DNA from: Pseudomonas sp. PDNC002
GTDB lineage: Bacteria > Pseudomonadota > Gammaproteobacteria > Pseudomonadales > Pseudomonadaceae
Direction: 5' to 3'
Assembly (NCBI RefSeq): GCF_016919445.1
Contig: NZ_CP070356.1
Coordinates: 4,839,502-4,903,501 of the forward strand
DNA length: 64,000 nt
Part shown: one piece after another, positions 37,180 through 48,258 of the stretch
Layout of the letters: each line of letters begins with the position of its first letter
Numbering within the stretch: the stretch's first letter is position 1
Notes under the pieces: model-generated
Told to the model about the DNA's origin: nothing
The model's input: the letters and a program-made list of their open reading frames with translations, nothing else
Databases searched by the model: none
Position numbers and translations under genes: made by a program

Positions 37180-38844
37180 TTAGTGAGCTGCCGCTTTTTC
37201 GGCCGCTTCGCGTTGCTTGGCAATCTCCTGGTTGCGCAGGAGGAAGCGCTGGATCTTGCCGCTGGGGGTCTTGGGCAGTTCGTCGACGAACTCCACTTCC
37301 CGCGGGTAGCTGTGCGCCGACAGTCGCTTGCGCACGTACTGTTGTAGTTCCTCGGCCAGCTCCGCGCCCGGCCGGTAGGACGAGCAGAGCACCACGAAGG
37401 CTTTCACCAGCTCGGTTCGCTCCGGGTCTGGCTTGCCGATGACCGCCGCCTCGATCACTGCCGGGTGTTCGATCAGCGCGCTCTCCACGTCGAACGGACC
37501 GACGCGGTAGCCGGAGGTGGTGATCAGGTCATCGGCGCGGCCGACGAAGCTGATGCTGCCATCGGCGTTCAGCTCAACGGTGTCGCCGCTGAGGTAGTAG
37601 TCGCCGACGAAGGATTTGGTCTGCATGCCCTGGTAGCCGGCGAACCACATCATCGGCGAGCGCGTGCGATCCATGGCGAGCGTGCCTGGCTGGCCGGCGG
37701 GCAGTTCGTTGCCCTGCTCGTCCAGCACCACCACACGGTGGCCGGGGATGGAGTAGCCGGCAGCGCCCATGTGTACCGGGTGCTCCAGCTCGTGGTGGTT
37801 GGCCAGCACCATGCCCAGCTCGGTCTGGCCGTAGTGGTCGTGGATGGTCACGCCCAGCTCGCTGGCGAACCAGCGGATGACTTCCGGCGTCAGTGGCTCG
37901 CCAGCGCTGCTCACGGCGCGCAAGCAGCCTTTGAGTGGTTTGGACGCGGCATCACCGGCGGCAATCAGCAGACGGTACGCGGTGGGAGAGCCGGCCAGGT
38001 TGGTGATGGCGTACTTGCGCACGATGCGGCAGGTGCTCTCCACCGTGAACGCGCCTTCGTAGAAGGTGATCGGGTGCCCCATGGCGAGCGGCCCGGTAAC
38101 CCCGTAATACAGGCCGTAGGCCCAGCCTGGATCGGCCAGGTTCCAGAACGAATCTTCCTCGCGCAGGCCCACCGCATCGCGCATGTAGCCAACGAAGGCG
38201 ACGATGGCTTTCAGTGGCACGGCGAGTGGCTTGGCCAAGCCGGTGGTGCCGGAGGTAAACATCAGCAGGAAGGTGTCTTTGCCGCTGCGCAGCACCGGTT
38301 CGAAGTCCGGCGAGTGGCGTTCCAGTTCGGCCCAGAAGCTGTAGTCGCCGTGGCGGATGCCCTGCCCCTTCGGCCCGCCGACAGTGACCTGCGTGGGCGC
38401 GTCGGGTACTTCGTCGAGCTTGCCACGGTTGGCGCCGTCAGTGACCACCACCTTGCTGCCGGCCAGCTTCACGCGATGCTCGATGGCTTTCGGCCCGAAG
38501 GCGGTGAACAGCGGCTGGTAGACCGCGCCCAGGCGCCAGGTGCCGAGCACGGTGATCAACAGTTCCGGCGTACGCGGCAGCATGCCGGACACTACATCGC
38601 CGGGGCGCACGCCGAGACCGTGCAGGAAGCTGGCGAAGCGGCCGGAAAGTTCCTTCAGCTGGGTGAAGGTGTAGGAGGCGCTGTCGCCGTCCTTGCCCTC
38701 CCAGAACAGCGCGATGCGGCCGGGGATAGCATGGCGGTCGCAGCATTCGACACAGGCGTTGAGGGCGTCGAGGTTGCCGGCCAGCGTGGCATCGGCGGTG
38801 GCGCGGTAATCGAATTCGGCAGCGGCGGCGGAATGGGAACGCAT
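37180..38844 (-). CDS. AMP-forming acyl-CoA synthetase
   Basis: 554 residues. The ATP-binding loop is MFTSGTTGLAKPLAVP, the adenylate motif is HYGQTELGMVLANH, the hinge is GRADDLITTSGYRVGP, and the catalytic lysine lies in KTPSGKIQRFLLR. It belongs with medium-chain/propionyl-type synthetases rather than long-chain FadD. It activates the free acid that the following SDR, thiolase and ACAD genes then process. The start at 38844 (GGAG upstream) is preferred to an ATG 84 bp further out. Promoter and REP elements lie upstream. Confidence 0.93.
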   Translation of the reverse strand: MRSHSAAAAEFDYRATADATLAGNLDALNACVECCDRHAIPGRIALFWEGKDGDSASYTFTQLKELSGRFASFLHGLGVRPGDVVSGMLPRTPELLITVLGTWRLGAVYQPLFTAFGPKAIEHRVKLAGSKVVVTDGANRGKLDEVPDAPTQVTVGGPKGQGIRHGDYSFWAELERHSPDFEPVLRSGKDTFLLMFTSGTTGLAKPLAVPLKAIVAFVGYMRDAVGLREEDSFWNLADPGWAYGLYYGVTGPLAMGHPITFYEGAFTVESTCRIVRKYAITNLAGSPTAYRLLIAAGDAASKPLKGCLRAVSSAGEPLTPEVIRWFASELGVTIHDHYGQTELGMVLANHHELEHPVHMGAAGYSIPGHRVVVLDEQGNELPAGQPGTLAMDRTRSPMMWFAGYQGMQTKSFVGDYYLSGDTVELNADGSISFVGRADDLITTSGYRVGPFDVESALIEHPAVIEAAVIGKPDPERTELVKAFVVLCSSYRPGAELAEELQQYVRKRLSAHSYPREVEFVDELPKTPSGKIQRFLLRNQEIAKQREAAEKAAAH

Positions 38845-38979
38845 CACTTGGGACTCCCGGGTTGTTCTTGTTGGAGTCCCCTGATGTTCCCGCCGTGTGC
38901 GGACGCGGGCAATGTCGAAAGCCGCCAATCTGGATGAGCGGATTGGACAGCCATGGCGCTGTGTGAGGCTTGGGTTTGC

Positions 38980-39199
38980 GTAGGAGCGGATCTTATCCGC
39001 GATCCGGCCATTCCGTGCGGCGCGCGAGCAAGGACCGGACGTCTCCCTCGCTCCTGCAGGGCCCGTTTCGACACAACGCCTACCGTCAAACCTGCGCCGA
39101 TGCGATTTTTTGTAGGAGCGGATCTTATCCGCGATCCGGCCGGCAGGCCGGTGTAACTCCCCGGTTGTCCGGGATGTCGCGGATAAGATCCGCTCCTAC
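38980..39199. repeat. REP element cluster upstream of the acyl-CoA synthetase operon
   Basis: Three copies of the 23-bp GTAGGAGCGGAT...ATCCGCGA element: 38980-39004 and 39112-39136 in one orientation, 39177-39199 inverted. The last two flank a GC-rich core and form a BIME like that at 33.9 kb. The gene-free stretch 38845-39211 contains nothing else recognisable apart from the synthetase promoter region. Confidence 0.9.
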
Positions 39200-39211
39200 A
39201 GACGCATCCTG

Positions 39212-41359
39212 TTAAACGCGGAACTGATCCATCAACCCCTGCTGATGATTGGCCAGCTTGTTCAGCGACTGGCTCACCTGCGCCGATTCCTGCGCCTGAC
39301 TCGACAGCGACTCGGTCACATCGCGGATGCCCGCCACGTTGCGATTGATCTCCTCGGCCACCGCGCTCTGTTCCTCGGCGGCGCTGGCGATCTGCAGGTT
39401 CATGTCGGTGATCACCCCGACGGCGTCGCCGATGCGCTTGAGCGCGGCCACGGCCTGTTCGACCTGGGACACGCTGTCCTGCGCCTGGCGATGGCTGTTG
39501 CTCATCGCACCGACCACATCGCGGGTGCCGTTCTGCAGGCCCTCGATAACCTGGCGGATTTCCTCCACCGAGTCCTGGGTGCGCTTGGCGAGGTTGCGTA
39601 CTTCGTCGGCGACCACCGCGAAGCCGCGCCCGGCTTCACCGGCGCGGGCCGCTTCGATGGCGGCGTTGAGCGCCAGCAGGTTGGTCTGCTCGGCGATGCC
39701 GCGAATGACCTCCAGCACCGAGCCGATCTGCTCGCTGCTGGCGGCGAGACCTTCCACCTGGCTCATGGCGCTGCTCATGTCGCTGGCCAGTTCGTCGATC
39801 AGGCGGGTCGTGTTGTCGATCACGTTGAGACCATCGCGGGTCGCGCCGTCCGCACCACGGGCGGCATCGGCGGCCATGGCGGCGCTGTTGGCGACGTCGT
39901 GGGCGGTGGCGCTCATCTCCTGCGAAGCGGTGGCAACCTGGTCGACTTCGCGGAACTGCTGCTGCATGCCGGCACTGGTCTGGCTGGCGATTTCCGAGGA
40001 TTGGTCGGCGGTGGCGCGGGCGTCCTGCACCGAGGATTTCACGTCGCGGATGATCGGCTGCAGCTTGTCGAGGAAGCGGTTGAACCAGCCGGCCAGCTCG
40101 CCCAGTTCGTCCTTGCCGGCGTAGTCCAGGCGCTTGGTCAGGTCGCCTTCGCCGCTGGCAATGTTGCGCAGCATGGCGGCGACGTTGAGGATCGGCCGGG
40201 TCACGCCGCGGGCGGTGAGCCACACCAGCAGCAAGCCGACCACGGCGGCAATCAGGCCGAAGATGGTCTGCCACAGCGCGCCGCTGGAGTTGCGTTCATC
40301 CAGTTGCTTCTGCAGTTCCAATGCGGGGGCCAGCAGGACGTCCTGCGGCACGTCCAGCACCACGGCCCATGGTTTGGTGGCGTCCGGGATCGGCAGCAGC
40401 GGCTCGACCACGCGCAGTTGGCCATCCTTCTCCAGCACCTGCGGGCGGCCGCTGGCCTGCAGCGACAGCAGCTCGGCGGCCTGGCCGGGAATGGCCTTCT
40501 CCAGCGGCTGGCCGAGCAGCGCTTCGTCGCTGCTATAGCCGGCAAGCAGGCCCGCCGGACTGACAATGCTGACACTGCCGGCGCCGTCGTAGAGCTGGCG
40601 GTCACCATCGGCGGCCAGCTGTTGCAGGCGGCTCAGGCTGATGTCGATACCGATGACGGCAATGACCTTACCCTGGTCCATGAGCGGGAAAGTCACGGTG
40701 GTCATCAGCACCTTGGTGCCCGAGGCGCTGTCGAAATACGGGTTGAGCACACAGGCCTTGCGGGTCTGCAGCGGGCACAGCTGCCAGGTGTTGAAGGGGC
40801 TGCCGTCGAGCATGGCCGTGGTGTCGGCGATCATGTCCTCGGTCACCGCCAGGCCGGTCATCTCGCCCGAGGCCTTCTGCGCCCAGTAGGCGCCAAAGCG
40901 GCCCTTCTCGTTGCTGCCGGCATCGGGCTGGTCATGGAACGCGGCATCCTGGCCGTCCAGCGCATCGGGCTCGAAGACCACGTAGAGGCTGAGCAGATTC
41001 GGATTGCTCTTCAGGCCATCGCGCACCAGCAGGTTGAGGTCCTTGCGCACGCCGGTGGCATCCGCGCCGTGTCTGGTCGACTGCTCGCGCAGCTGACTGA
41101 CCTGGCGGGAGAACTGGTTGCCGAAGTGGTACACGTCGGTGAAGAAGCGCTGGATGATCTCCGCCTGCTGCTCGCTGCGCGCCTGCATCCGCGACTTGGC
41201 GGCGTCCTTGAGCATGTCGGCGTTGGCCGCCTTGATCAGCTCGGCGTCGTGGTTCATCCGGAACAGCGAGAGGCCGACCAGCAGGCAGACGATGCAGAGC
41301 AGGCAGAGGCCGGTCAGCAGCGTGATCTTCCACTGGATCGAGAGGCGGGACAGGGGCAT
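39212..41359 (-). CDS. Methyl-accepting chemotaxis protein with dCache sensor
   Basis: 715 residues. Membrane helix 1 (about 10-33) and a periplasmic double-Cache domain (about 40-355, with [15 protein letters not shown] and [14 protein letters not shown]) come first. Membrane helix 2 (about 365-388), a HAMP domain and the cytoplasmic coiled-coil hairpin follow, with the invariant tip [21 protein letters not shown]. Such dCache receptors usually bind amino acids, amines or organic acids directly; the ligand is not deducible. A sigma-28 promoter lies upstream, tying expression to the flagellar regulon. Confidence 0.95.
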   Translation of the reverse strand: MPLSRLSIQWKITLLTGLCLLCIVCLLVGLSLFRMNHDAELIKAANADMLKDAAKSRMQARSEQQAEIIQRFFTDVYHFGNQFSRQVSQLREQSTRHGADATGVRKDLNLLVRDGLKSNPNLLSLYVVFEPDALDGQDAAFHDQPDAGSNEKGRFGAYWAQKASGEMTGLAVTEDMIADTTAMLDGSPFNTWQLCPLQTRKACVLNPYFDSASGTKVLMTTVTFPLMDQGKVIAVIGIDISLSRLQQLAADGDRQLYDGAGSVSIVSPAGLLAGYSSDEALLGQPLEKAIPGQAAELLSLQASGRPQVLEKDGQLRVVEPLLPIPDATKPWAVVLDVPQDVLLAPALELQKQLDERNSSGALWQTIFGLIAAVVGLLLVWLTARGVTRPILNVAAMLRNIASGEGDLTKRLDYAGKDELGELAGWFNRFLDKLQPIIRDVKSSVQDARATADQSSEIASQTSAGMQQQFREVDQVATASQEMSATAHDVANSAAMAADAARGADGATRDGLNVIDNTTRLIDELASDMSSAMSQVEGLAASSEQIGSVLEVIRGIAEQTNLLALNAAIEAARAGEAGRGFAVVADEVRNLAKRTQDSVEEIRQVIEGLQNGTRDVVGAMSNSHRQAQDSVSQVEQAVAALKRIGDAVGVITDMNLQIASAAEEQSAVAEEINRNVAGIRDVTESLSSQAQESAQVSQSLNKLANHQQGLMDQFRV

Positions 41360-41398
41360 GGAGTGGCGTCCTTGGGAGAGAGCGGTTCTGTGTTGTTC

Positions 41399-41424
41399 TA
41401 TCGGCCTTTAAGGCGGCTACTTGA
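41399..41424 (-). promoter_or_regulatory. Sigma-28 (FliA) promoter of the chemoreceptor gene
   Basis: On the minus strand TCAAG (41424-41420) is followed after 14 nt by GCCGATA (41405-41399). This is the Pseudomonas FliA consensus at proper spacing, 40 bp upstream of the chemoreceptor ATG. Confidence 0.82.
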
Positions 41425-41440
41425 GCCAAGCCCTTAAATT

Positions 41441-42457
41441 TCAGGGCTCCTGGCGGATCAGTGCGCGGTATTGCCCCGGCGTCGATCCGGTCCATTTGCG
41501 GAAGGCCTTGTAGAAGGCGCTGGTGTCGGCAAAACCCAGTTCTTCGGCGAGATCGGCGAAGTTGCCATCGCCGCTGTCCAGCCGTGCAATGGCGAGGTCG
41601 CGACGCAACTGGTCCTTGAGCGCCTGGTAGGACTGCCCTTCGGCCGCCAGCTTGCGGCGCAGGGTCGAGGGCGCCATGTAGAAGTGGCTGGCCAATGCGT
41701 CGAGGTCCGGCCAGCGTTCGAACTTCAGGCTGCGCAGATAGGCCTTGGTGCGTGCGGCGAGGCTCTGCGGGTCGCGGTAGCGCACCAGGATGTTGGCCGG
41801 CGCGCCATTGAGGAAGCGCCGCAGTTCGCGCTCATCACGGCGCACCGGCAGCTCCAGCGCTTCGGCGTTGAACAGCAGGCGCGATTGGCGGCGGGAGAAA
41901 CGCAGGTTGTCGCTGAACATCACCCGGTAGTCCTCGATGAAATCCGGCTGCGGGCAGCGCAGTTCGATGGCGAGGATGGGGATGCGCCGCCCCACCAGCC
42001 AACAGGCCAGCCCGTGCAGCATCAGCCACAGGGTGAAGTAGCAGAAGGCGCGAGACGCGGAGCTTGCGGGCTCTTCGAGGGTGACCGAGGCAACGCCGTC
42101 CTGGCGCACCAGGCGCGGCGTGAAGTCATCGAACACCAGACCCATGAAGCGCAGCGCGGCATTCATCGCCGCTTCCAGGGTCGGCTCGCGGATCGCCGCG
42201 GCGGCCATGAAGTTGAAGCTGCCGGACTTCATGCGCCGGGCATTCATGCCGAAGAATTCGTCGTCCATCTCCTTCGCCAGGCGCAGCCAGAGCCGCGCGT
42301 AGGCCTGGCTGGAAACCCGCGCATAAGGCTTGCCGAACAGTTCCGGTGCGATGCCGGCGGCGGCCAACAGCGGCCCGTCGTCGCGACCGGCGCGACGAAA
42401 CTCGGCCAGCGCTTCGCTGACCAGGCGGATGGAGATGGTGCCCTTCTCTACGCCCAT
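41441..42457 (-). CDS. AraC-family regulator with arabinose-binding-like N-domain
   Basis: 338 residues: an N-terminal effector domain of the large Pseudomonas ArgR/OruR-like group (about 20-210) and a C-terminal double HTH (about 235-335). The HTH contains LASHFYMAPSTLRRKLAAEG and the AraC signature FADLAEELGFADTSAFYKAFRKWTG. It lies 51 bp downstream of an acyl-CoA ligase gene on the same strand and may be cotranscribed with it, so autoregulation with the ligase gene as target is the simplest reading. Confidence 0.92.
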   Translation of the reverse strand: MGVEKGTISIRLVSEALAEFRRAGRDDGPLLAAAGIAPELFGKPYARVSSQAYARLWLRLAKEMDDEFFGMNARRMKSGSFNFMAAAAIREPTLEAAMNAALRFMGLVFDDFTPRLVRQDGVASVTLEEPASSASRAFCYFTLWLMLHGLACWLVGRRIPILAIELRCPQPDFIEDYRVMFSDNLRFSRRQSRLLFNAEALELPVRRDERELRRFLNGAPANILVRYRDPQSLAARTKAYLRSLKFERWPDLDALASHFYMAPSTLRRKLAAEGQSYQALKDQLRRDLAIARLDSGDGNFADLAEELGFADTSAFYKAFRKWTGSTPGQYRALIRQEP

Positions 42458-42508
42458 GGCGCCCCGATGTCAGGAACGCGCGCCTGGGCGCAGGAAGGTG
42501 TCGAACGA

Positions 42509-44188
<1,680 letters not shown>

Positions 44189-44397
44189 GGCTTTCCCTTG
44201 TTGTGCTTGTTCTGGGATCAACGCTGAACGATCGGCTCTGGCAGCGGTGCCAAAGCACCGAGAGCCAACCTACCCCGCCGGCCTGACTGACCGGTCGCGG
44301 GCGACGGAGCATGTTTACGTTAACGTAAAGGTAAACGCAACCCCGACCATCGACCATGCGATACGCCGGGTGCCTCCGTACATTTCAGAATAGTCAG

Positions 44398-44412
44398 TCA
44401 CAAAGCGTGCCA
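44398..44412 (-). promoter_or_regulatory. Weak sigma-54-like promoter upstream of the acyl-CoA ligase
   Basis: Minus strand TGGCACGCTTTGTGA: the -24 half is exact (TGGCACG), but the -12 half has GA instead of GC at the required distance. It lies about 160 bp downstream of the palindrome at 44574-44592. Confidence 0.35.
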
Positions 44413-44573
44413 TAGGGCCTGAATCCCATAGCCGGCGCGGCCTTCAGAAGATTTCGAGTGCTTCGCCGGTGCACCTGGCCAGTTGCATTTCGCAACAGCT
44501 CGGGCAAGCTGCCGCGCCGCGACTGCCAGCGCGGGTCGCGGTGTCTGCGCAGCGGGCGTCACCAGGTCTCAAA

Positions 44574-44592
44574 CTGTCGCAATCTGAGACGC
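44574..44592. promoter_or_regulatory. 19-bp palindrome, putative enhancer-binding-protein site
   Basis: CTGTCGCA-ATC-TGAGACGC matches the same motif found upstream of qhpA, the CcmF-like gene and the aldehyde dehydrogenase. It lies between the divergent ligase and pbpG genes in a 504-bp gap that holds no other recognisable feature. Confidence 0.5.
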
Positions 44593-44692
44593 CTCGCGCC
44601 GCGTGCGCTATGCCAGACCTTGCATTAGAATTCGCCGAAAATGCCTACATGGATGTAGACACATTCCCACCTCATGCTTGCGAATCACATCC

Positions 44693-45625
44693 ATGACTAC
44701 TCGTCGTTCGATACTGAGCCTGCTGTTTGCCTGTGCCGCTGTTGTCTGTTCATCGAACTCCTTCGCCGCCTCCCCCGCCAAGGCGGCTTCCCCCAAAGAG
44801 CTGGTGCTCGCCTCCGGAAGCGCCCTGGTGGTCGACCTGGAGAATGGCAAGACTCTCTACTCCAGCAACCCCAACCTGGTGGTGCCCATCGCCTCGGTGA
44901 CCAAGCTGATGACCGCCATGGTCACCCTGGACGCCAAGCTGCCGATGAACGAGCTGATCCCCGTGGACATCTCCGAGACCGCCGAGATGAAGGGCGTGTT
45001 CTCCCGCGTTCACCTGGGCAGCATGATCAGCCGCCAGAACATGCTGCTGCTGGCGCTGATGTCCTCGGAAAACCGCGCCGCCGCCAGCCTCGCGCATAAC
45101 TATCCGGGCGGCTCCAGGGCCTTCGTCGCGGCGATGAACGCCAAGGCGAAATCCCTCGGCATGACCAGCACCCATTACGTCGAGCCCACCGGCCTGTCGA
45201 TCCACAACGTCTCCGACGCCAACGACCTGATCCGCCTGGCCAAGGCTGCCTACACCTACCCGCAGATCCGCGCGATGAGCACCACGGCGACCAGCGACGC
45301 ACGCTTCAGCAAGCCCAGCTACTCGCTGAGCTTCTTCAACACCAACCCGCTGGTGCGCAACGGCAAGTGGGACATCCGCCTGACCAAGACCGGCTTCACC
45401 AACGACGCCGGCCACTGCCTGGTGATGGTCACCATGATGAACGGCCGCCCGGTCGCCCTGGCACTGCTCGATGCCTTCGGCAAGCGTACCCACGTGGCCG
45501 ATGCCAGTCGCATCCGTCGCTGGGTGGAGACGGGTGTCGCTTCGCCGGTGCCGGCTGTCGCCCTGCAATACAAGGCCCAGCGCAGCCAGGCGCGCGCAGC
45601 CAACATCACGGCCACCGCCGAGTAA
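44693..45625 (+). CDS. pbpG: D-alanyl-D-alanine endopeptidase (PBP7 type)
   Basis: 310 residues with a signal peptide (cleavage near SFAAS). It is a low-molecular-weight penicillin-binding protein that cuts peptidoglycan cross-links in the periplasm. The three active-site motifs are intact: S68-V-T-K71, S125-E-N127 and K232-T-G234. Length and start of the mature protein fit PbpG/PBP7. The ATG at 44693 was taken because it begins the signal peptide; no good ribosome site precedes it. Confidence 0.94.
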   Translation: MTTRRSILSLLFACAAVVCSSNSFAASPAKAASPKELVLASGSALVVDLENGKTLYSSNPNLVVPIASVTKLMTAMVTLDAKLPMNELIPVDISETAEMKGVFSRVHLGSMISRQNMLLLALMSSENRAAASLAHNYPGGSRAFVAAMNAKAKSLGMTSTHYVEPTGLSIHNVSDANDLIRLAKAAYTYPQIRAMSTTATSDARFSKPSYSLSFFNTNPLVRNGKWDIRLTKTGFTNDAGHCLVMVTMMNGRPVALALLDAFGKRTHVADASRIRRWVETGVASPVPAVALQYKAQRSQARAANITATAE

Positions 45626-45730
45626 GCTCCTCCCCCGCGCTGGCGGAGTCCGCTCCGCCAGCCGCCCTCTCCTGTCTCCTTCCCCCTGTCGTTTCAGCCC
45701 TGCTGGATGGCGCTTCCGTCACTTATATGC

Positions 45731-45761
45731 CGGTCATCATTCAATGCTAGTATGACGACCG
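45731..45761. promoter_or_regulatory. Imperfect palindrome in the thioesterase promoter, candidate operator
   Basis: Arms CGGTCATCAT (45731-45740) and ATGACGACCG (45752-45761) match at 9 of 10 positions. They directly precede a TAATAT -10-like sequence and lie 30 bp before the thioesterase start. The TetR-family regulator two genes downstream is a candidate ligand. Confidence 0.45.
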
Positions 45762-45790
45762 TAATATTTATTCGAGCGTTGGAGCCTGCG

Positions 45791-46330
45791 ATGACCGAAC
45801 TGACCCTGACTCGTGAACAGAAGATCGCCGCCTGGGAGGCGGCGGCCACCGAGATGCGCCGCCGTCTGGCCGAACCCGGCGTGATCGCCCTGCAGGAGCT
45901 GCGCGGCAAGACGCCCCAGGAATTCTTCGATGGCATCGGCGCCGGCGAACTGCCCGCCCCGCCGATCAATGCGCTGATCGGCTTCGTGCCGCTGGAGTGG
46001 GGCCAGGGTCGCTTCATCTTCCAGGGCACGCCGGACATGCGTCACTACAACCCGCTGGGTACCGTGCACGGTGGCTATGCGGCCACGCTGCTGGACTCGG
46101 CCATGGGCTGCGCCGTGCACACCATGCTCGAACCGGGCCTGGGCTACACCACCACCGACCTGCGCATCAGCTACATCCGCGCACTGACCCGCGACACCGG
46201 GCCGATCCGCGCCGAGGGCACGATCGTGCATGTCGGCCGCTCCACCGCACTGGCCGAAGGCCGTCTCTACGATGTGGACGGCAAGCTCTACGCCACCGGC
46301 TCCACCACCTGCCTGATCCTCGGGCGCTGA
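45791..46330 (+). CDS. PaaI-type hotdog-fold acyl-CoA thioesterase
   Basis: 179 residues. The hotdog thioesterase core carries HYNPLGTVHGGYAATLLDSAMGCAV (HGG motif plus catalytic Asp region) and TDLRISYIRALTRDTGPIRAEG. It hydrolyses an acyl-CoA or aryl-CoA thioester in the cytoplasm. The ATG at 45791 has GGAG 6 nt upstream. A thiolase gene follows 21 bp later, suggesting an operon for side-chain shortening or CoA recycling. Confidence 0.93.
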   Translation: MTELTLTREQKIAAWEAAATEMRRRLAEPGVIALQELRGKTPQEFFDGIGAGELPAPPINALIGFVPLEWGQGRFIFQGTPDMRHYNPLGTVHGGYAATLLDSAMGCAVHTMLEPGLGYTTTDLRISYIRALTRDTGPIRAEGTIVHVGRSTALAEGRLYDVDGKLYATGSTTCLILGR

Positions 46331-46351
46331 CAGCTGTTCAGGAGACTGACC

Positions 46352-47485
46352 ATGACTTCCGTCGTTATCGCGGGTTATGCCCGCTCCCCCTTCCACTTCG
46401 CCAAGAAGGGCGCACTGATTGACGTGCGCCCGGATGACCTCGCCGCGCAGACGGTCAAGGGGCTGGTCGCCCGCAGCGGCCTGGATGCCAGCCTGATCGA
46501 AGACCTGATCATGGGCTGCGCCTATCCCGAGGCCGAACAGGGCATGAACCTGGCGCGTATTACCGGCTTCCTCGCCGGGCTGCCGGAAACCGTGGCCGGC
46601 GCCACGGTGAACCGTTTCTGCGGCTCGTCCATGACCTCCATCCACTTCGCTGCCGGGCAGATCCAACTCGGCGCCGGCGACGCCTTCATCTGCGCCGGCG
46701 TGGAGTCCATGACCCGAGTGCCCATGGGCGGTTTCAACCTGTCGCCCAACCCGCGACTGCTGGCCGAGTTCCCGCAGGCCTACATGCCCATGGGGCAGAC
46801 AGCGGAAATCGTCGCCGAGCGCTTCGGCATTTCCCGCGTCGACCAGGAAGCCATGGCCGTGGATTCCCACGCCAAGGCTGCCCGCGCCCGTGAGCAGGGC
46901 CTGCTGGCGGCAGAAATCGTGTCCATCGACACGCCCAACGGCGTAGTCAACGAGGATGGCTGCATCCGCCCCGGCACCAATCTGGAAGCGCTGGCGCAGC
47001 TGAAACCGGCATTCGGCGGCAGCGTCACCGCCGGGACCGCCTCGCCGCTCACCGATGGCGCGGCGGCTGTGCTGGTGTGCAGCGAGGACTTCGCCCGCGC
47101 CCACGGGCTGGACATCCTGGCGCGGGTAAAAGCCGTCGCCGTGGTGGGCTGCCCGCCGGAAGTCATGGGCATGGGCCCGCTCTACGCGACCCGCAAGCTG
47201 CTCGATCGCGCGGGGCTGCGCATGGCCGACATCGACCTGGTGGAAATCAACGAAGCCTTCTCCAGCCAGGCCCTGGCCTGCCTGCGCGGGCTTGAGCTGG
47301 ATATCGACCGGGTGAACCTGCACGGCGGCGCCCTGGCCATCGGCCACCCGCTGGGCGCCACCGGCGCGCGCATCACCGGCAAGGCGGCGGCGCTGCTGAA
47401 GGAAACCGGCGGGCGCTATGCCATTGCCACCCAGTGCATTGGTGGCGGGCAAGGCGTGGCGACTTTGCTGGAAGCCGTGCGCTGA
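46352..47485 (+). CDS. Acetyl-CoA C-acyltransferase (thiolase)
   Basis: 377 residues with the thiolase blocks [17 protein letters not shown] (nucleophilic Cys), [18 protein letters not shown] (His) and [13 protein letters not shown] (second Cys). AGGAG precedes the ATG. It is shorter and clearly diverged from the other thiolase in the window, so it is not a recent duplicate. It is probably cotranscribed with the thioesterase and followed by REP elements. Confidence 0.95.
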   Translation: MTSVVIAGYARSPFHFAKKGALIDVRPDDLAAQTVKGLVARSGLDASLIEDLIMGCAYPEAEQGMNLARITGFLAGLPETVAGATVNRFCGSSMTSIHFAAGQIQLGAGDAFICAGVESMTRVPMGGFNLSPNPRLLAEFPQAYMPMGQTAEIVAERFGISRVDQEAMAVDSHAKAARAREQGLLAAEIVSIDTPNGVVNEDGCIRPGTNLEALAQLKPAFGGSVTAGTASPLTDGAAAVLVCSEDFARAHGLDILARVKAVAVVGCPPEVMGMGPLYATRKLLDRAGLRMADIDLVEINEAFSSQALACLRGLELDIDRVNLHGGALAIGHPLGATGARITGKAAALLKETGGRYAIATQCIGGGQGVATLLEAVR

Positions 47486-47526
47486 TCATAGGGCGTACAA
47501 GGAGCGCTCTGGCGCTGGGTGAAGAC

Positions 47527-47589
47527 ATCGCGGACGGAGTCCGCTCCTACCCGAGGCTGAGCCCCGTAGGAGCGGACTCCGTCCGCGAT
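47527..47589. repeat. Inverted pair of REP elements (GCGGAC-TCC-GTCCGC variant)
   Basis: Two perfect inverted 24-bp copies (47527-47550, 47566-47589) are separated by 15 nt, just after the thiolase stop. The inner stem has C:G where the copies at 34 and 39 kb have T:A. Confidence 0.9.
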
Positions 47590-47691
47590 CGTCTTTCAGG
47601 GCATTCCGTGCCTGCCCTGAATCACCTCCCCTCGCCCACCCTGCGTTAGAATGTCACCCAGCATTCCATGCACCGCAGGAGACATCCGGTC

Positions 47692-48258
47692 ATGCGTTAC
47701 TCCGAAGACCACAAGGCCCAGACCCGCGAACGCATCATCAACGAGGCGGCGCAGCGCTTCCGCAGCGAAGGCGTCGACGCCACCGGCCTGCAGACGCTGA
47801 TGAAGGCGCTGGGCCTGACCCACGGCGGCTTCTACGCGCACTTCAAGTCCAAGGACGAGCTGGTGGAGATCGCCCTGCAGCAGGCCGCCGACCAACTGCG
47901 CCCAGTGGTCGACCAGCAGTTCGCCAAGGACGACCCGCTGCCCGGCTTCATCGACCAGTACCTCTCCACCGGCCACCGCAATGCGCCGGGCAAGGGCTGC
48001 CCATTGCCGACCATCTCCGCGGAGCTGGGCGCGCGTGGTCACGCCAGCGCCACCACGGACGCCATCGTCCAGGCGCGTATCGAAGCGATCGAGCAGGCGC
48101 TGCCCAGCGAGCATGCCGAGGACGAAAGCGTCGCCCTGCTCGCCACGCTGATTGGCGCGCTGGTGCTGTCGCGCAGTGTGGCGGATACGGAGTTGGCCGA
48201 CCGCATCCTGGAGAGCACCCGGCGGCACATAAAGCGGGAGATTGGCGCGGCGGAGTGA
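47692..48258 (+). CDS. TetR/AcrR-family transcriptional regulator
   Basis: 188 residues. The N-terminal HTH (ETRERIINEAAQRFRSEG to THGGFYAHFKSKDELVEIAL) is followed by a helical ligand domain with PGKGCPLPTISAELG, typical of the Pseudomonas TetR_C subgroup. AGGAG precedes the ATG at 47692. It is 207 bp downstream of the thioesterase-thiolase pair. The last 266 bp of the gene lie in a 400-bp segment that is tandemly duplicated immediately downstream. Confidence 0.94.
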   Translation: MRYSEDHKAQTRERIINEAAQRFRSEGVDATGLQTLMKALGLTHGGFYAHFKSKDELVEIALQQAADQLRPVVDQQFAKDDPLPGFIDQYLSTGHRNAPGKGCPLPTISAELGARGHASATTDAIVQARIEAIEQALPSEHAEDESVALLATLIGALVLSRSVADTELADRILESTRRHIKREIGAAE

